From Taeniopygia guttata (lineage: Eukaryota > Chordata > Aves > Passeriformes > Estrildidae): a DNA stretch of 64,000 nucleotides. The first letter of the stretch is position 1, and each line of letters starts with the position of its first letter. The stretch covers positions 104,484,001 through 104,548,000 of the forward strand of contig NC_133026.1 of assembly GCF_048771995.1 (NCBI RefSeq), read 5' to 3'. Made by a program: the position numbers and the translations under genes. Below the pieces are notes generated by a model, which did no database searches, was not told the origin of the DNA, and was given only the letters and a program-made list of their open reading frames with translations. Below are positions 29,901 through 42,500 of this stretch, piece after piece.

Positions 29901-32900
29901 CTGCTTCTCCTTAAATGAAAGGCCTATACTGAGTAGGTAGACAGAATTTAGGGGGTAGGATTTAAGAACAGGACTCTCGGAGGTTGGCTCTATCCCTCCT
30001 GTAAAAGCAGCAAAAATGTTGTGCTATATCTGTATAGAAAAACATGAACTTGCATTGTTGCCATATATACTGTAAAACTAAGGTCTACCAGCCCCTACCT
30101 GTGAGAACATGGGCACAGAATTAGGGAGATATGGCAACACTGACTGGCTGCAAACAGCATTACCACTGCTCCAGGAAGATTGATCCTACCACCAGCAACT
30201 CCCAATTTCCCCTTCAACCAAATGCCCCCAGCTCAAAAAGCTGGGATAAGATTTTTGTGTACTGCTTGCTCTGCTTCAGATGGCGTTTCTTGCAACACAT
30301 CTTTCTCTGATTTACACTTTTCTCATGTGAAGAAACCACAGAAATTTTAAAACATTTTTAGATCTACAGCTTCACCAAGAAAATGGCCGGCCCTGCTGCC
30401 TGCTCTTGAAACAGAAATTATTCTTCCAGACCTGGATTTTAAAGGAAGGCTCCATGTGGCTATATTTAGTCTCTATAGAGTCTAATAGATACCTGAATAA
30501 TCTTAGGAACCTTCACGTGAATACTTTGGAAAATTATTACTGTTCCCTTGGGCAACCCAGGGAAGTAATTTATATGTGAAACTTAAGTAGGTAAGTTATA
30601 TATAACGTAAAACAGTATGATTGATAGAAAGCTGTAGTCAGGTGTTAGATTTTTTCATTTGGGTACTCTATCTTCAGGTTAGAAACCACACTGTTACCTG
30701 AGCATCCTTACTGCTGTGAAGTACAGGGGCACCTCAGATTACTAATCCTACCTAAAAATTCAGGAGGAAATATATTTTGTTTGGTGGACTGACTTTGTAT
30801 GTTAGGCAACTCTTTGCACATATTTCTACATGCAATGAGTTCCTTTTTTTTTTTTCTCCCACATGCTCTGAAGGAGTGCAAAGCAACATAAAAACAAGGA
30901 GAAAACGTACCACAATGTCACTTAAACTGGCACTTAGAGTCAAGGGAAAGTAAAGAAAGTGAAACTAATTCCAGTGTGTCCTTTCCCTTCAATTTCTTCC
31001 CCAAAAGCCAGGGGAACTTTCTTGTATGGTAACGAAAGCTCTCCTTCAGCTGTTTGCCCAGATCCCAAGGTTCAGCAAAGCACAGGAACTTGTCTAGGAA
31101 TTTTTCTTTGGAGCTACCTCCATCCTTCAAATATATGCTAGCAGACTGTATTATTAACAATGATCTAGTGAACCCTTGATCCTGAATTGTTTTTACGAAT
31201 CTGTTGCTGTCACATCTCCAAGCATAAGCTCCAACAACTGGTTTAAAATCCAAAACCATAGCTCAGGGGCTCAGTTTCTTATGCTGCAATACAAACACTC
31301 TTGTTTTAATTACATAATTGTGAAATTCCTCAACAATAAAAAAGCCAGTGGCCAGCAACTATGCCAAACTATTCGAACAGTTAGAGAATTTAATTCTCAT
31401 TATGAAGAATTCAATACCAAATGTTGTAAGAAAATTGTTAATGTAATGATTGTGAATATGCAAAGAATCCAGACTTGTGAGAGTCTGAGGAACCAGCTAA
31501 CTAAGGAGAGGAATCACAGTGACATTGCAAGACTTACAGCGTTAGATGTATCTCTTGATACATGCAGTTTGCAATCAGGTTTCATAGTTCTCTGTCTCAG
31601 GATCATAATCAAGTCCCAGAAAAAGCGAGAAGGTTGATCAAATTTTTCTTCAGTTTTTTAAGAAGCATCTAAGGTCAGCAGTCATCTGGAAAAGCAACAG
31701 ATCTGAGATTACCTTGAGCAAGTCAGTTTAGCTATTACTCCTAGGCTGGAGCCTGCTTAAGAGTGGGTGTGTGCAAGCATCCTGCCAGTATGCTGGTCTG
31801 CTCCACTTGCAACAACATAGCACAAGTAGGGGAGATCATTAACTTCTGTCACCGAGATCCATTCATCTAATTTATGGTACTTAAATGAGTGCCTAAGAGA
31901 TAAGCATACTTGTTCTAGGCTCTCTGTAAGGGCAACAGACCACCGCAGTATCACTTTCTCACCTAAATCCCGAAACACCCCTTGATTTTGTCAGAAGATG
32001 CGTTTATGAAGGCTGGAACCCTCACTTAGCTCCACCCATCATGGGGATCTCAGCCTTATTGAAGGAACAGAGCTATTTATGAGATCTAAAATTGAGCACA
32101 AGTTAGTAGGTCCTCTACCCCTTGCCTTTCGTCTCAATGAATCGGAGCCTGCCATTCCTACATCTTTTGTAGGAGTGATTAATTCCAGAGCTTAGATTCA
32201 AGGCTCTTCATCTAGGAGGGACCCAAGAAAAAAACAGCCTTACCATTCTGCCCAGTGATGACTAGGGACATCTTCTGAGCAGTCTCAGAGCCTAAGAGGG
32301 CTCTGCTATCAACCAATACCATTCTGCCAACATGGGTATTAGTGCTGTCTTTTTTTGTTTGCTGTCACGTAGGTTGATTCTCCTGCTGGAAGACTAGAGA
32401 GGACTTTCCATGACGGTCTCAGCAACCTGTTTACCACAATTTATGGTCACACAGGATATGAGGAGCCGTTGGAAAGGAGTTTGGTTGCATCACCATAGCG
32501 GGTTGCACCATGGCAATAAAACTTGATCGTCTGGACCTGCACTATCTTCTTCCACCTAGAGAAATAGCTCACCCTGGCGAAGGTATGGATGAATATGCAT
32601 GTGAGCTTATTTTGCTCAGCTTTAGGTTTGCTACAAATTGCAATATTAAAGGATCTCTTCATGAGTTTTCTCCAGTACTGTATGACAAGCAAGGCTGCCT
32701 GGAAAAAGACAGCTTCTAATAGCAGCGAGCACTTGGAGATAACTGACAAAAATGTAAACACTCTACTGATTCCAAGTCTGTTCAGACGTTTTGATTGAAT
32801 AAGCTATACTACCAAATGCCCTTCCATACTTCAGTAGATGAACTGTGTTTTAGTAGTTAGATAGTTGCACTAAGGAAATGTTCAAAACAAGAAAACCTCT

Positions 32901-34030
32901 GGGGCATTTATATCATGGGGAGGCATATTGATATTGCAGGGATTTTAAAGTGATTGGTTTCTCTAAAGCAATAAGAGTGATTAATTTCCCTTTCAATGAA
33001 TCCACATATGCTCAGTTCTCAGGTTTTGAAAGGCAGCCAAAGCGACATTCTTTCAGGCCTTAAGTTGATATAAATAAAGTATAACAGAGAGCCCCAATAG
33101 CAAAGTTTATCAATGACACATGCCTTAGTTAGAATTTACACATGGACACGGCTGGATTTTTTCACTTTGTCTTCAGATGGCTCTTAGAGAATGTCAGTTG
33201 CTTTAAGCTGGCAGTTTCCAGCCACAATCCATGTGATAGGGGGACACAAAACCCCCATGTACGGACAATCTAAAATGACGTTTAGAGACCAGGAGGCTGA
33301 GGTGAAACACAGGTCCCCAAAGAGCAATGTACTTTACAAACTTCCATTTGGGTATGGAGAAATTGTGGGTTTTGAAAAAAAACCCAACCCAAAACAAAAT
33401 CCAAACACAGATTTAGTAGAAAGGAACATAGTCATAAAGTGAGCTCAGAGATGTGACATGTACAGTTTGCTGCTGGTCCTCCCTGTGCTTTTTGGGTTTT
33501 TTTTCAAGTATCTTAATAAAATTGTTAGCTGTAGGCCTTACATATTTTAAGATACTACACTGAATTTCACTACAATTTTAAAAATATTTTCCCATTCTTT
33601 CTTCACTCTTTGTTAAGGAGAACCAACATGTGAGAACAGCATATAGTGATCACGCAGCTACTGTTCTAGAGGATCCCCTCTTGTAAATTATGCCTGTGCT
33701 GAAGTACATATACAGCAATGAACAGTGCAACAACTTCTGATATAAAAACTTCACACAGATAGTTCACCTTGTTTGGGTTAATTTTTTTATGAATTCCTGC
33801 TACACAGCTTCAGCAGGGCTTTTTCTGATTGCATCTCTGTAGCTTGAAATACAAGAATTGATTCCTTCTTTTCCTCTTGCCTATGCATGTCAGAGGTTAT
33901 TCGGACTGAACTAAACACTGGTGGGGACCATTTCCTCATTAACCAAGCTCCACACAGAGAACTATTGGGCACCCAAATTAAAACATTTGTAGCATAGTGG
34001 ATTTCTTCCAAAGCAGGCTGAACATTTGAG
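20908..34030. other. Intergenic AT-rich spacer, no supportable gene
   Basis: 13 kb without an exon, RNA gene or mobile element that I can recognise on either strand. Open frames are all under ~155 codons, lack family resemblance and look random. Notable items are a perfect 11-bp hairpin at 21876-21903 and small duplications (agagggatgtgga at 23212 and 23229; gtaggggaaa twice at 23761-23780). Conserved enhancers or a lncRNA could be present but cannot be seen from one sequence. Confidence 0.6.
21876..21903. repeat. Perfect 11-bp inverted repeat, 6-nt loop
   Basis: ATTCTACCATG and its exact reverse complement CATGGTAGAAT flank the loop CACTGT. Pairing does not extend further, so the stem is too short for a normal microRNA precursor. 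Confidence 0.9.
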
Positions 34031-34330
34031 TTAAAATGGGCTCTCTCTGCTTTAGCTTCTTTTATTCTTCCAATGACTCCTTCTCTCCCTCTCCACTGAG
34101 CCCAAGCTCACCCTCCAGCACTCATAACTCTGACCCCTTCTTATTCCTTACCCCCACTTCCCTTCCCTTAAGGGTGGGTCACCACACTCCTTCTATTCAC
34201 CTATATCCTTCTGAGATAATATCCTATATCTTCTCTTGTCTTCTTATTATAACTTGCTTGACTTCTTCCTTATTGCCCCAGTCCTGGATTGCTAGGTATC
34301 TTTGCTCTCTCATTTCAAATTTATAGTCAA
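34031..34330. repeat. Pyrimidine-biased low-complexity stretch
   Basis: About 300 bases strongly biased to C and T on the + strand (ttcttttattcttcc, ccttctctccctctcc and similar), without a regular period. Unlike the TTCC array it is not a clean microsatellite. Confidence 0.6.
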
Positions 34331-37300
34331 AGAAAAGCTCATTTTTAAAAGTTTATGATCAGAATTAGCTGCCTTCTTCTTCCACTGGCTTTTGTATGGA
34401 TTTTTATGTATCTGCTTGAACTAGAAGTTCTTTGGGGCAGAGCTATATTTTTCCTGAATATTGACAAGGAAGGTCAAAAATAAAATGGCAAGGAGGAAAG
34501 AATGAGCTTCAGTAGTCCAATCCACAGGAACTGAATTTGCAAAAATGATATCATTTTTCAGTAGCATAATCACAAAACAACAACATTTATACCAGAATTC
34601 ATTCAGAATTCATACCACTGGCAGATGTGAAAGTAACCCCAGGCACTTGTGGTATAGAAGCACAGTTATCTGGTCCAGAAGATGCCTTCCTGCATTCTTT
34701 AATAACTAAGTTAGACATTATAATGCACTCATGAATTAAATTAAAGGGGTTCCATGTCAGCGTATGCTCAAAATGAGAGACACATTGTAAGGAAATTCTT
34801 GCTAAAAAAAATGTCCAACTAATTCAAGTTCTCTGCTGAAATCACAGTAGTATTGTTACGTTAGAATCCAAAAAAATATTGCTACGTGAAGGGAAGAGCT
34901 GTTGATAGCATGGTTTTTGTGAATAGCAGCCAGATTGTGACACCTTGCTTCTGAAAAAAAGATTTCCATAGTATTAGTAGCACACAGATATGAATTTTAG
35001 TAAATTCTTATGGCAAAAAATCCTCACATTCTCTACATTGGGACAAAACAAACAATATATGCTAAACATATAACTTTTGCAAGTTTTTGACTCTAAGGTA
35101 AAATCTCTGGTCTTGGTAATTTAAGTCCTTAGTGGGCCATTTGACAATCACTGATGTTTATGACCATATTTCCACCTATCTGCAGATATAAATTGATATA
35201 AATGAAGTATAATACCCGGTAGTATTCCAGGAGATCTATGCCAGCAAGTCCCATATCCCAGATAAAGATGAAGAGTAGAAAAATCTGTCATTCTCAGATT
35301 CATATGTGAAGCATATAAGTCTTCTAGGTGAATCCAGGTAAATGAACCCTTCCTAGGTACTCTTGCCAAATTATTTTTAAAAATGCCACCAAAATACAAA
35401 ATATATCAGTAAAACAATTCTGTTGTAACTGGTATGAGAGAATGGGATCATATGGTATATATTCCCCAGCAGCTTATTCAATAAATCAAGAGGAAACCCT
35501 GAAAGTATTAAATGGACAAGAACATCATAATGAGATTTGACAAACATAAAAGTTGTATACATATTTTGGTGAAAAGTGTAATATACTAATAAAATGCAGA
35601 AAGATTCTCTATTATTCACTTTATAAAAATGTTATTTAAGTTTTCCTGAAGGGCTGTGCTTTGTGTTCATCTTGCTTCTCCTTCGTCAGTCCACACATTA
35701 TTAATTGTACATCACAGTCAGTAACAAGCTACAGTGACTGGCAGGACGCCACCTGAAAATTAAGTGCCTAAGGTAGGACACCTTGTATTCATCAATGTTT
35801 AAAAGATAAAACTGCCTTGTGCAACTTCCCATGACTGGTGTGGAAATAACAGGTAAGCTAGTTAAACCAGGCTCCTAAGGCAATTTATCCACCTTGTAGT
35901 TCTGCACTGAAGGGTGTGCAAGGTGGTGGGGAAGGAAATGGGTTGAGAAGAAAAGCACTTCAGCATGAGGGCTGGAAACTAAGAAGGGAGAACAAAGCAC
36001 TAAGCCCTCGGGCTATCAGAGATGGGAGGCTTCGAGGTCTCCAGACATGCCCTTCTGCAGAAATGGTAACAGAAATTAAAATTGAAAGATTGGTCTTGGA
36101 ACGGGGTTTTACTCCAAAAGACAGCATCTGGGTGAAGTTTTTTGTAATTCCATCTACACAGCCTCTTGACATAAGATGATAGAACATCTGTTCTAGCAAC
36201 TGACCTCTGAGTACACAGGTGTCCTGAGATACTGTTGCTGTTGATTGCTTTCATCTATCTGAGCTTTCAACTGGTGATAGCTTTAAATCTGGGCTGAAAA
36301 ATTATTTGGCGTATAATACTATTATAGAAAGCAATATTTACGTCTTTTTCCCCCCTTAGTTGTGCTAGCTTTCCACCTAGCACATACCAGAAGACACAGC
36401 TTTTTCTAACATACTAACATATCTAATTTATAATTAGCTACATTAACAAGATCACTGACTGCTCTTTATATCCAGGATAACTGCAGCATTTTAATTCACG
36501 GGTATGCAGCACTACTCCTCTGGCTGAGTTTCTGACCCCCAAAATCAGATTTTGTCTGCCAGCCCAAAGCACAGTTTGGCACTTCTGTTAAGGAGGTGCT
36601 GAGGATGGCTCTAAGCGATGTTGTCAGAGGTTGCACGGTGATACCACCACGTGGCAAGCAGAAGTGCCACGCTGCTGACATTGCTGTTGCAGGGCAGGTC
36701 TGTGCCAGGGGTGCACAGCAGCTGCTGGGGCGAGAACTTCTTCAGGCACTGCAGCCTCATCTGTCCACAACGCAACAGGAGCTCTAACAGCCCAGCGCTC
36801 ATCCCCACCTCTCCGCGAGAAAGTAACAAACACCGTTCCAAACAGGAAAAATTCGGTACAGAACAAGAGGCGGCTATAAATCACTATTAAATCACATTGT
36901 TCTTTCTCTTTATCTGTTCCTACCCCAAGGAAAAAAACTCCTCATGTTGTACTCATTAACAAATATACTGCACTGCTTTTTTCAGTATGTTGGCAGTTCT
37001 CTCCGTTCATCTAAAACATTAGTCTTGGCTTAAGGAATATTTCTAGTCAAAAAGGACTCCATTTTCTTTAGCAGTATCTCCTTACTTTCACTTTCTATCA
37101 CCTTTTTAAAGTGTAAAGCTTTTTTTATAACCAATTCATAGAGTTCTTCTTTGGTTCTCTTCCTTACAGCAAGAGATGGGGGCTAGAATAATCTCAAATT
37201 GTTAATTTAGAATGGCCATTTATTCAGCTGATAATATGATTTAATTTATTAAAGTAAGAGATGAGAAATAGTGGAGGGGGAAGTAAACTTTCTCCCAAGC

Positions 37301-38090
37301 CTGAATGAACAACATTCAGCACGTCTCAAAGCACACGCAGGTGACTCATTCAAAAAAGACAGATCATGTGGAGCCTTATTTTCAATGTCATGAAGCCTCT
37401 TCCCCCATGGTTTAAGATGAATTGGCATCCTCTGGCATAGCCCACGTTTCTTAGGCAGTGTCAAACAATGATTTCAGTTATAGATGAGGTGACAAACTCT
37501 GGGCTGGCAGGGTGCCTCCACCTCCCCATTAGCGGAGCAGCGCCTGGAACCAGCCAGCCAAGCGCGGGTCAGGCTGCCCCTCCCGCTGCATCTTCCTTTT
37601 CTGGGCAAACACTTCCCTCTCCCGGTACAAAAGCTAACTACAGCCACACCACGCCATAAATCATGCCCCATATATTCCCATCTATCCTTTCATGCGTTAC
37701 TTTAAATATTTGCACTTAATAATGACAATACACTTCATTTTAATATTACTCGCCTCTTCCCATATGGACGATGTTTGAGCTTTTTCTCACCTTTGAACAA
37801 GAGTTTGGCATTACCTGAGCTTTTGGCCAGACACCAAGGTCCCTTCTACCACAGACAATTCTATGATCATGATAAATGTAATTTCTGCTGGAAATATTTC
37901 TGTTGCCCAGGAGGTATCTGTAGGATATTGCTCAACCTGTAAATTGTCAGCACTGAGGTGATTTTACTGATGATATTAAGTCCCTAATCATTTTTACTTC
38001 AGTGAAAATAGTGGCAGACTGTGGTCTAGGGTTTTTTATCAGGAAAAAAAATATAACCAACAGCTACATCTGTAGAGTCATTTCAACTTT
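34331..38090. other. Intergenic sequence upstream of THOC1
   Basis: No recognised gene. Two patches are more GC- and CpG-rich than their surroundings. One at about 36590-36830 has an E-box CACGTG and an inverted repeat CGTGGCA...TGCCACG. The other is at about 37490-37640. A TGACTCA (AP-1-like) site lies near 37345. Any regulatory role is inference. Confidence 0.5.
36590..36830. other. GC-elevated patch with E-box, possible regulatory element
   Basis: Locally GC- and CpG-richer than the AT-rich flanks, ~2.4 kb before the THOC1 start. It contains ccaccacgtggcaag with CACGTG and a nearby CGTGGCA / TGCCACG inverted repeat (8-nt spacer). No homologous protein was recognised in its open frames. 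A decayed repeat is an alternative. Confidence 0.3.
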
Positions 38091-38094
38091 GGTA

Positions 38095-38184
38095 ATAGTG
38101 AAATCTGAAAGGTCTGGGCACAAGTCTGATGAGGAGAGGCTGAGGAAGCTGGGGTTCCTTAGCCTGGAAAAAGGAGGCTCAGGC
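38095..38184 (+). mobile_element. CR1 LINE fragment, 5' segment (interrupted copy)
   Basis: The run gggcacaagtctgatgagga, then ggctgaggaagctgggg and cctggaaaaaggaggctcag matches the CR1 segment I know as 'gagcacaagtcctatgaggagcggctgagg...'. It breaks off at ~38184 and continues in register at ~38771, so a later insertion split the copy. The family call is from memory of the consensus. Confidence 0.85.
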
Positions 38185-38770
38185 TGTTGTTCAAAATAGG
38201 TTCTTTCACCTGATATTCAAGAAGCCAATCCACAAGCTGAGCCGAGGTATTTTATTTATTTACAGTCCTGTGCAGAGAGGACTGCTGAGTAGCAAATCCA
38301 CAAAGCCAGCACGCTGACTACCAACATGTTTCCCTATTTATACATTTCAGCAAACAAAGGCATTAATGTTCACTGGCTACAAGTTACATAGTTCTCTTAT
38401 TAATTTGTATTCGATCTTCTGTTAGTTAAGTAATTCCCTCATACTCACTCTAATTAGACGCTATGGCCAGGCCTTCTCCTGAGCCCATGGGTCGGAGGTC
38501 GCAATCTCCCTGTCAGAATTACCTTTTACTCAGCCCCAGCCGATTCCAGCACTGTTGCAGAGTTGGCTTTGTTACTTCCATCCTTATCTTGGGAGTTCTG
38601 CCAAACTTTCTGGTGGCCTGCAAATGCTGCATTCCTTTGTGTCCACTCTCAGTGGCACATCCTTCTCCTCAAGCTTTGCTGACCATCCGAGATCACTGAA
38701 CCATGTCAAATACTAAACTTTAATAAGCCAATTCTACCGAGAAGTCATTTATCCTTCTAACACCTGCACA
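38185..38770 (-). mobile_element. Solo LTR of an endogenous retrovirus-like element, nested in CR1
   Basis: 586 bp beginning tgttgttc and ending cctgcaca (TG...CA ends). Read on the - strand it has LTR architecture: a U3-like region, a TATA box gtataaataggg (+ strand 38332-38344), then about 75 bases later AATAAATAAA polyadenylation signals (+ strand 38251-38260), then a short U5. No gag/pol/env or second LTR is seen, so it is a solo LTR left by recombination. Flanking CR1 sequence resumes on both sides. A clean target-site duplication is not obvious; the flanks cagg / caagg are only similar. Subfamily not determined; passerine ERVL-type is a guess. Confidence 0.8.
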
Positions 38771-39090
38771 CCAAGGGAAGACCTCATCGCCCTCTACAAC
38801 ACCCGGGAGGAGGCTGTGCACAGCCGGGGGTCGGCCTCGTCTCCCTGGCAACACCTGACAGGACAGGAGCAAACGGCCCCAAGCTGTGCCACGGGAGGTT
38901 CCGGCTGGCTACCGGGAACAGCCGGCAGGGCTGCCAGGCATTAGAACGGGCTGTCCAGGGAAGCGGCGGAGTCGCCATCTCTGCAAGCGTGCGGATGTGG
39001 CCCTTGGGGACGTGTTTTGGCGGCGGGCCTGGCAGTGCCGCGTTACGGGTCGGACCCGACCGTCCCGGCGGTGTTTCCCAAGCCAAACCC
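38771..39090 (+). mobile_element. CR1 LINE fragment, 3' segment, GC-drifted inside the THOC1 CpG island
   Basis: It continues the CR1 copy: gacctcatcgccctctacaa, then ctccctggcaacacctgaca, ggacaggagcaaacggcccc, tgtccagggaagcggcggag, and gatgtggcccttggggacgt followed by a ggac...ggtgtttcccaagccaaac end. Most differences from the remembered consensus are A/T to G/C. It stops ~130 bases before the THOC1 start codon, so the 3' end of the element lies within or next to the promoter. Confidence 0.85.
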
Positions 39091-39520
39091 GGGCACCGCC
39101 CGGCGCTCCCGGGCCCGTCCCGCCGCCACAGCCGGCGGCGCGCGCGCCGCTCCCGCTTTCCGCCGGGAGGGCGGGGCCGCGGCGTCATCGGCGCGCGCCC
39201 GCAGCGCCGCCCGCCCGCGAACATGTCGCCGCCGCTCTTCAGCCTGCCCGAGGCGCGGCTCCGCTTCACGGTGAGCCTTCCCCGCCTCCCTCCGGCCTCG
39301 CCTCCGGCCTTCCAGCCTTCGCTCCGTGCCTGCCGCTCGGGCCGGCCTACGGGGCGCGGCTGTACCTCGGCGCCCCCGGGCCCGCGGCCCGGCCGGGGCT
39401 GCTGCCGCCGGCGGCCCGGGCGCTCCTTGATGGAGCTGAGCGCGGCCGAGGTGCGGCGTGCGGGGTGGCGGTGAGGGCGGGCTGCGCGCCGGCTCGGCCG
39501 GGGCTGCGGGATCAGTCTCC
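38780..39520 (+). promoter_or_regulatory. THOC1: CpG-island promoter of THOC1
   Basis: Dense CpG over about 740 bases, in sharp contrast to the AT-rich flanks. It has a GC box GGGCGGGGCC at 39169-39178 (~45 bases before the ATG), gcgtcatcgg (CRE-like half-site) at 39182-39191, and no TATA box near exon 1, as expected for a housekeeping gene. Its upstream part is CR1-derived. The transcription start is not directly visible but probably lies between ~39090 and 39220. Confidence 0.8.
39223..39270 (+). CDS. THOC1: THOC1 exon 1
   Basis: ATG at 39223 with A at -3 (gcgaacATGt). Encodes [16 protein letters not shown]. Donor gtgagc at 39271. Sits in the CpG island. Confidence 0.95.
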
Positions 39521-42500
39521 AGGGGAGCGAAAATTAATGTAAAAGACAAAGTGTAGCTTGCCTCCTGCAGCAAAACGTCCGGGCGTACTGCGCTTGCTGA
39601 CTCTGCTAAAGGATGCTTTTCCTGTCCCGGAGCTGGGGGGCTCCGTGTGTTCCCAGGCCTCCGGATCCCGGCGTTTGCCACCCAAGTTGTCAAACAAGAG
39701 GATGGGATTTGCACTGAAGTGCTCGAGGCACAAGCACTCGATCCATTAGAGCAATTTTGTAACAGGAAGTCGTAATTTTTAGACCATCTTCTTGGCAGGA
39801 GTCGTGTGCTTTTAAACATCTTCATAAACGCAGGACTTTCAGCGATCCTATGCAAGTTTGCAGGTGATAGAAAACTGGGAGGAGTTACTAACTCCCTTGA
39901 AGACAGCGAGAGGCTTTCAGGCACACGATGCAATTCTTAGGGCTGTCTGTGCAAAGCCAGGAGTTGGACTTGATAATCCTTGTGGGTCCCATCTGACTCA
40001 GAATGTCCTCTGATCTGTGTCCCAAACCATCATAACCACCTGGAGCTGTGAGTGTAGCACGTGAGACAATGATGGATACATTGTTGGTCACCAGAGCATG
40101 ATCCTCTGTATATTGTTTAGAAATGCTGTTTTCACCACACTCTTAGCCCACGTTTGAGGTGTGATGCTCTACTAGCTCACGTGCTTAATTTCCTGTGTGC
40201 TTGTTATTTGCCCTTCCTGTTACAAAGTTCTCTCTGTAAGCTAACACAAGGTGTGTGGCAGAAGGATTCCTTATTATTTCTGTCCACTGTCTGATGAAGG
40301 AGGGAGATGCTTTTAGTTTTTTACTTTTCTTAGCTTTTCTTTCTTTGCATTTTGGTAGACATCCACCAGAGAGGCTCTGATTAACAAAAGCATCAAGCCA
40401 TTGTTGAATGCGTTTAACCAGGTTCCTGGAAGGTAAGTAAAGGCCACTTGATTTTTTAAAAAGTACCTCTTTAGATCAGTTTTAGTAATTTTGTGCCTGA
40501 GGGTTGTTACTAACTAAGGTGGAATGTTTTCATTTGCAGTGAAAATGAAAAGAAGTGTACCTTGGATCAAGTTTTTAGAGTTGTTGTAGAAGAAGAAATA
40601 GTAAGTATTTTAAATTGCTGAAGCTTATCTCTTTTTCAGCTTCAAATTTCTATTAGCAGGCTAGTGTATTAATGTAATAACAACTTACTTTAGTGTGAGA
40701 AAACACTTATTAAAAGCAGGAGCTATGTAACCGTGAGGTAATTGAGATTAAATACAAATGATTCAAGGTGATTGGTAGAATCTTGTATTTTACAGACATC
40801 ACACTGTGGTGAGAGCTGTTGTCTGAGGCTTTTGTAGCAGTTCTTTGTAATGGTTATGAGAGTCTGCTACATCTTAAAATTCTAATTCATAAACATGCAC
40901 TGTTCAGTAACTGTACTTTAAGAGTGGGTAGAAAGGGTAGGTTTGGAGTAGATGTTAGAAAGAAAGGGGTGAGGGTGGTGAGGCACTGGAACAAGTTGTC
41001 CCGAAATGTTCTGGGTACCCCATCCAATGTGGAAGTGATCAAGGTCAGGTTGGATGGGGCTTTCAGCACCCTGGGCTAGTGAAAGGTGTCTCTGCCCCTG
41101 GCAGCGGGGTTTGAGCACTGAGATATTTTGGCCTCCTCAAATCAAAACTGTTTTGTGATGTGTTACTAATATGTAACAAAGCTGCCTTATCAGCTGAAAA
41201 GAATGATAAAAGGAGTCAAATAATATATGCTCGGGTAATATTCAAATGAAATCTTAATGTGGGATACTAATTTTCAAAGGTAAATGACTGTGTGCATTTG
41301 GGTCTCTAGTGGGTGGAAGCAGTCAGGAAAGGTTTAATTCTCAATAAAAACTTACTGCAATTAACTGATAGGTCATATTTCATAGATTGTTTTGAAAAGT
41401 TGAATGTCAGTATTTGTTTTAAATATGCCTGTTTGGAAACAAGATTTTTAGTTTTGTTAAATACGTTATGGTCAGATTGGAGAATTTCAATGTTGTTTTC
41501 TTCGTTTAGATAAACAAAGCTCCATGTGAGAATCTCCTGGCAATTATTTCTCTTGCTATTAATGGAGTCACAGAAGGTGAGCATCTCTCTTTCAAATCTA
41601 TTGGCAGTTTTAAGGACCATTTAGGGAAATTTTAAAATAATGATTTCTGTAAATCATCTGCTGTGGTTACCTTTGGTGATATATATGGCTCTTATGCTAG
41701 TGATTATGCTTGGGTTTGTTTCAGAAGAGAAATTAAGTATAGTATAATTACATTTGGTTATATATGTGACATTTGTGTTGGAACCTTTTTTGTTTTTTTT
41801 GTTAATAAAAAAAGATGAATGGGTTTGGTTGCAGCATGATTAGCAGTTTTTTGTCCAGCACTCTAAAATTATTAGAAGTTTCCCATCATAATTTCAGAGA
41901 GGAGACCACTGAGGCAGAGAGTTAAAATGACTTGGCAGAGGCAGAAATAACATCTCGTGGGTATCTGTGCTCATCTCCTGTCAGTATATGGCTGGTTTTT
42001 AGATACTTAAATCTGTTTTAATGACAGATTGTGTCAGAAATCAGTGTGCTGTTCTCCTATGAAGTGGCTTTTGCTCTTTTCATTTTGTTTGTTTGTTCAC
42101 ATTATTCATCAAAAATTGTTTTAGTAAATATAGCTTACAAGCTGTATGTTTTATGAGCTGTAGAATAACAACAACTGTGCTGTGAGGAAAGCAGTCACTG
42201 CCTACAGAGCATGGGTGGATGGACTTGGAGCTCTGTTTTAGTGGTTCTTGAAAAGGTTCACAGGCTTCATGGATGTGTGTAGTGGGACTAACTGTGGATA
42301 TAGAAGTCTGAAAGAGTTCACTTTCAGTCTGCAAAAAGATAGAACGTTGTTTCAGATTTTTGAGGTCATTAGAACAGTGATTTTTTTAATATTTGTTTTA
42401 TGTTAATGCAAAGTTTTTTCAAATCTCTTTAGGTATGTGTATAAATAGCTTTAATGAAAGTTCACATTTTAGCCCAAGTTTTCTGTTAGGATTTGTAGGA

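Noticed and set aside
31176-31637. 153-codon open frame in the intergenic spacer
   Set aside because: Composition is like random AT-rich DNA, no recognisable domain, no splice context; translated homology search or RNA-seq would decide.
38784-39933. Long open frames of 160-296 codons on both strands around the THOC1 promoter
   Set aside because: High GC depletes stop codons in a CpG island; the sequence is CR1-derived or promoter and shows no protein family. Only the 16-codon THOC1 exon 1 is real.
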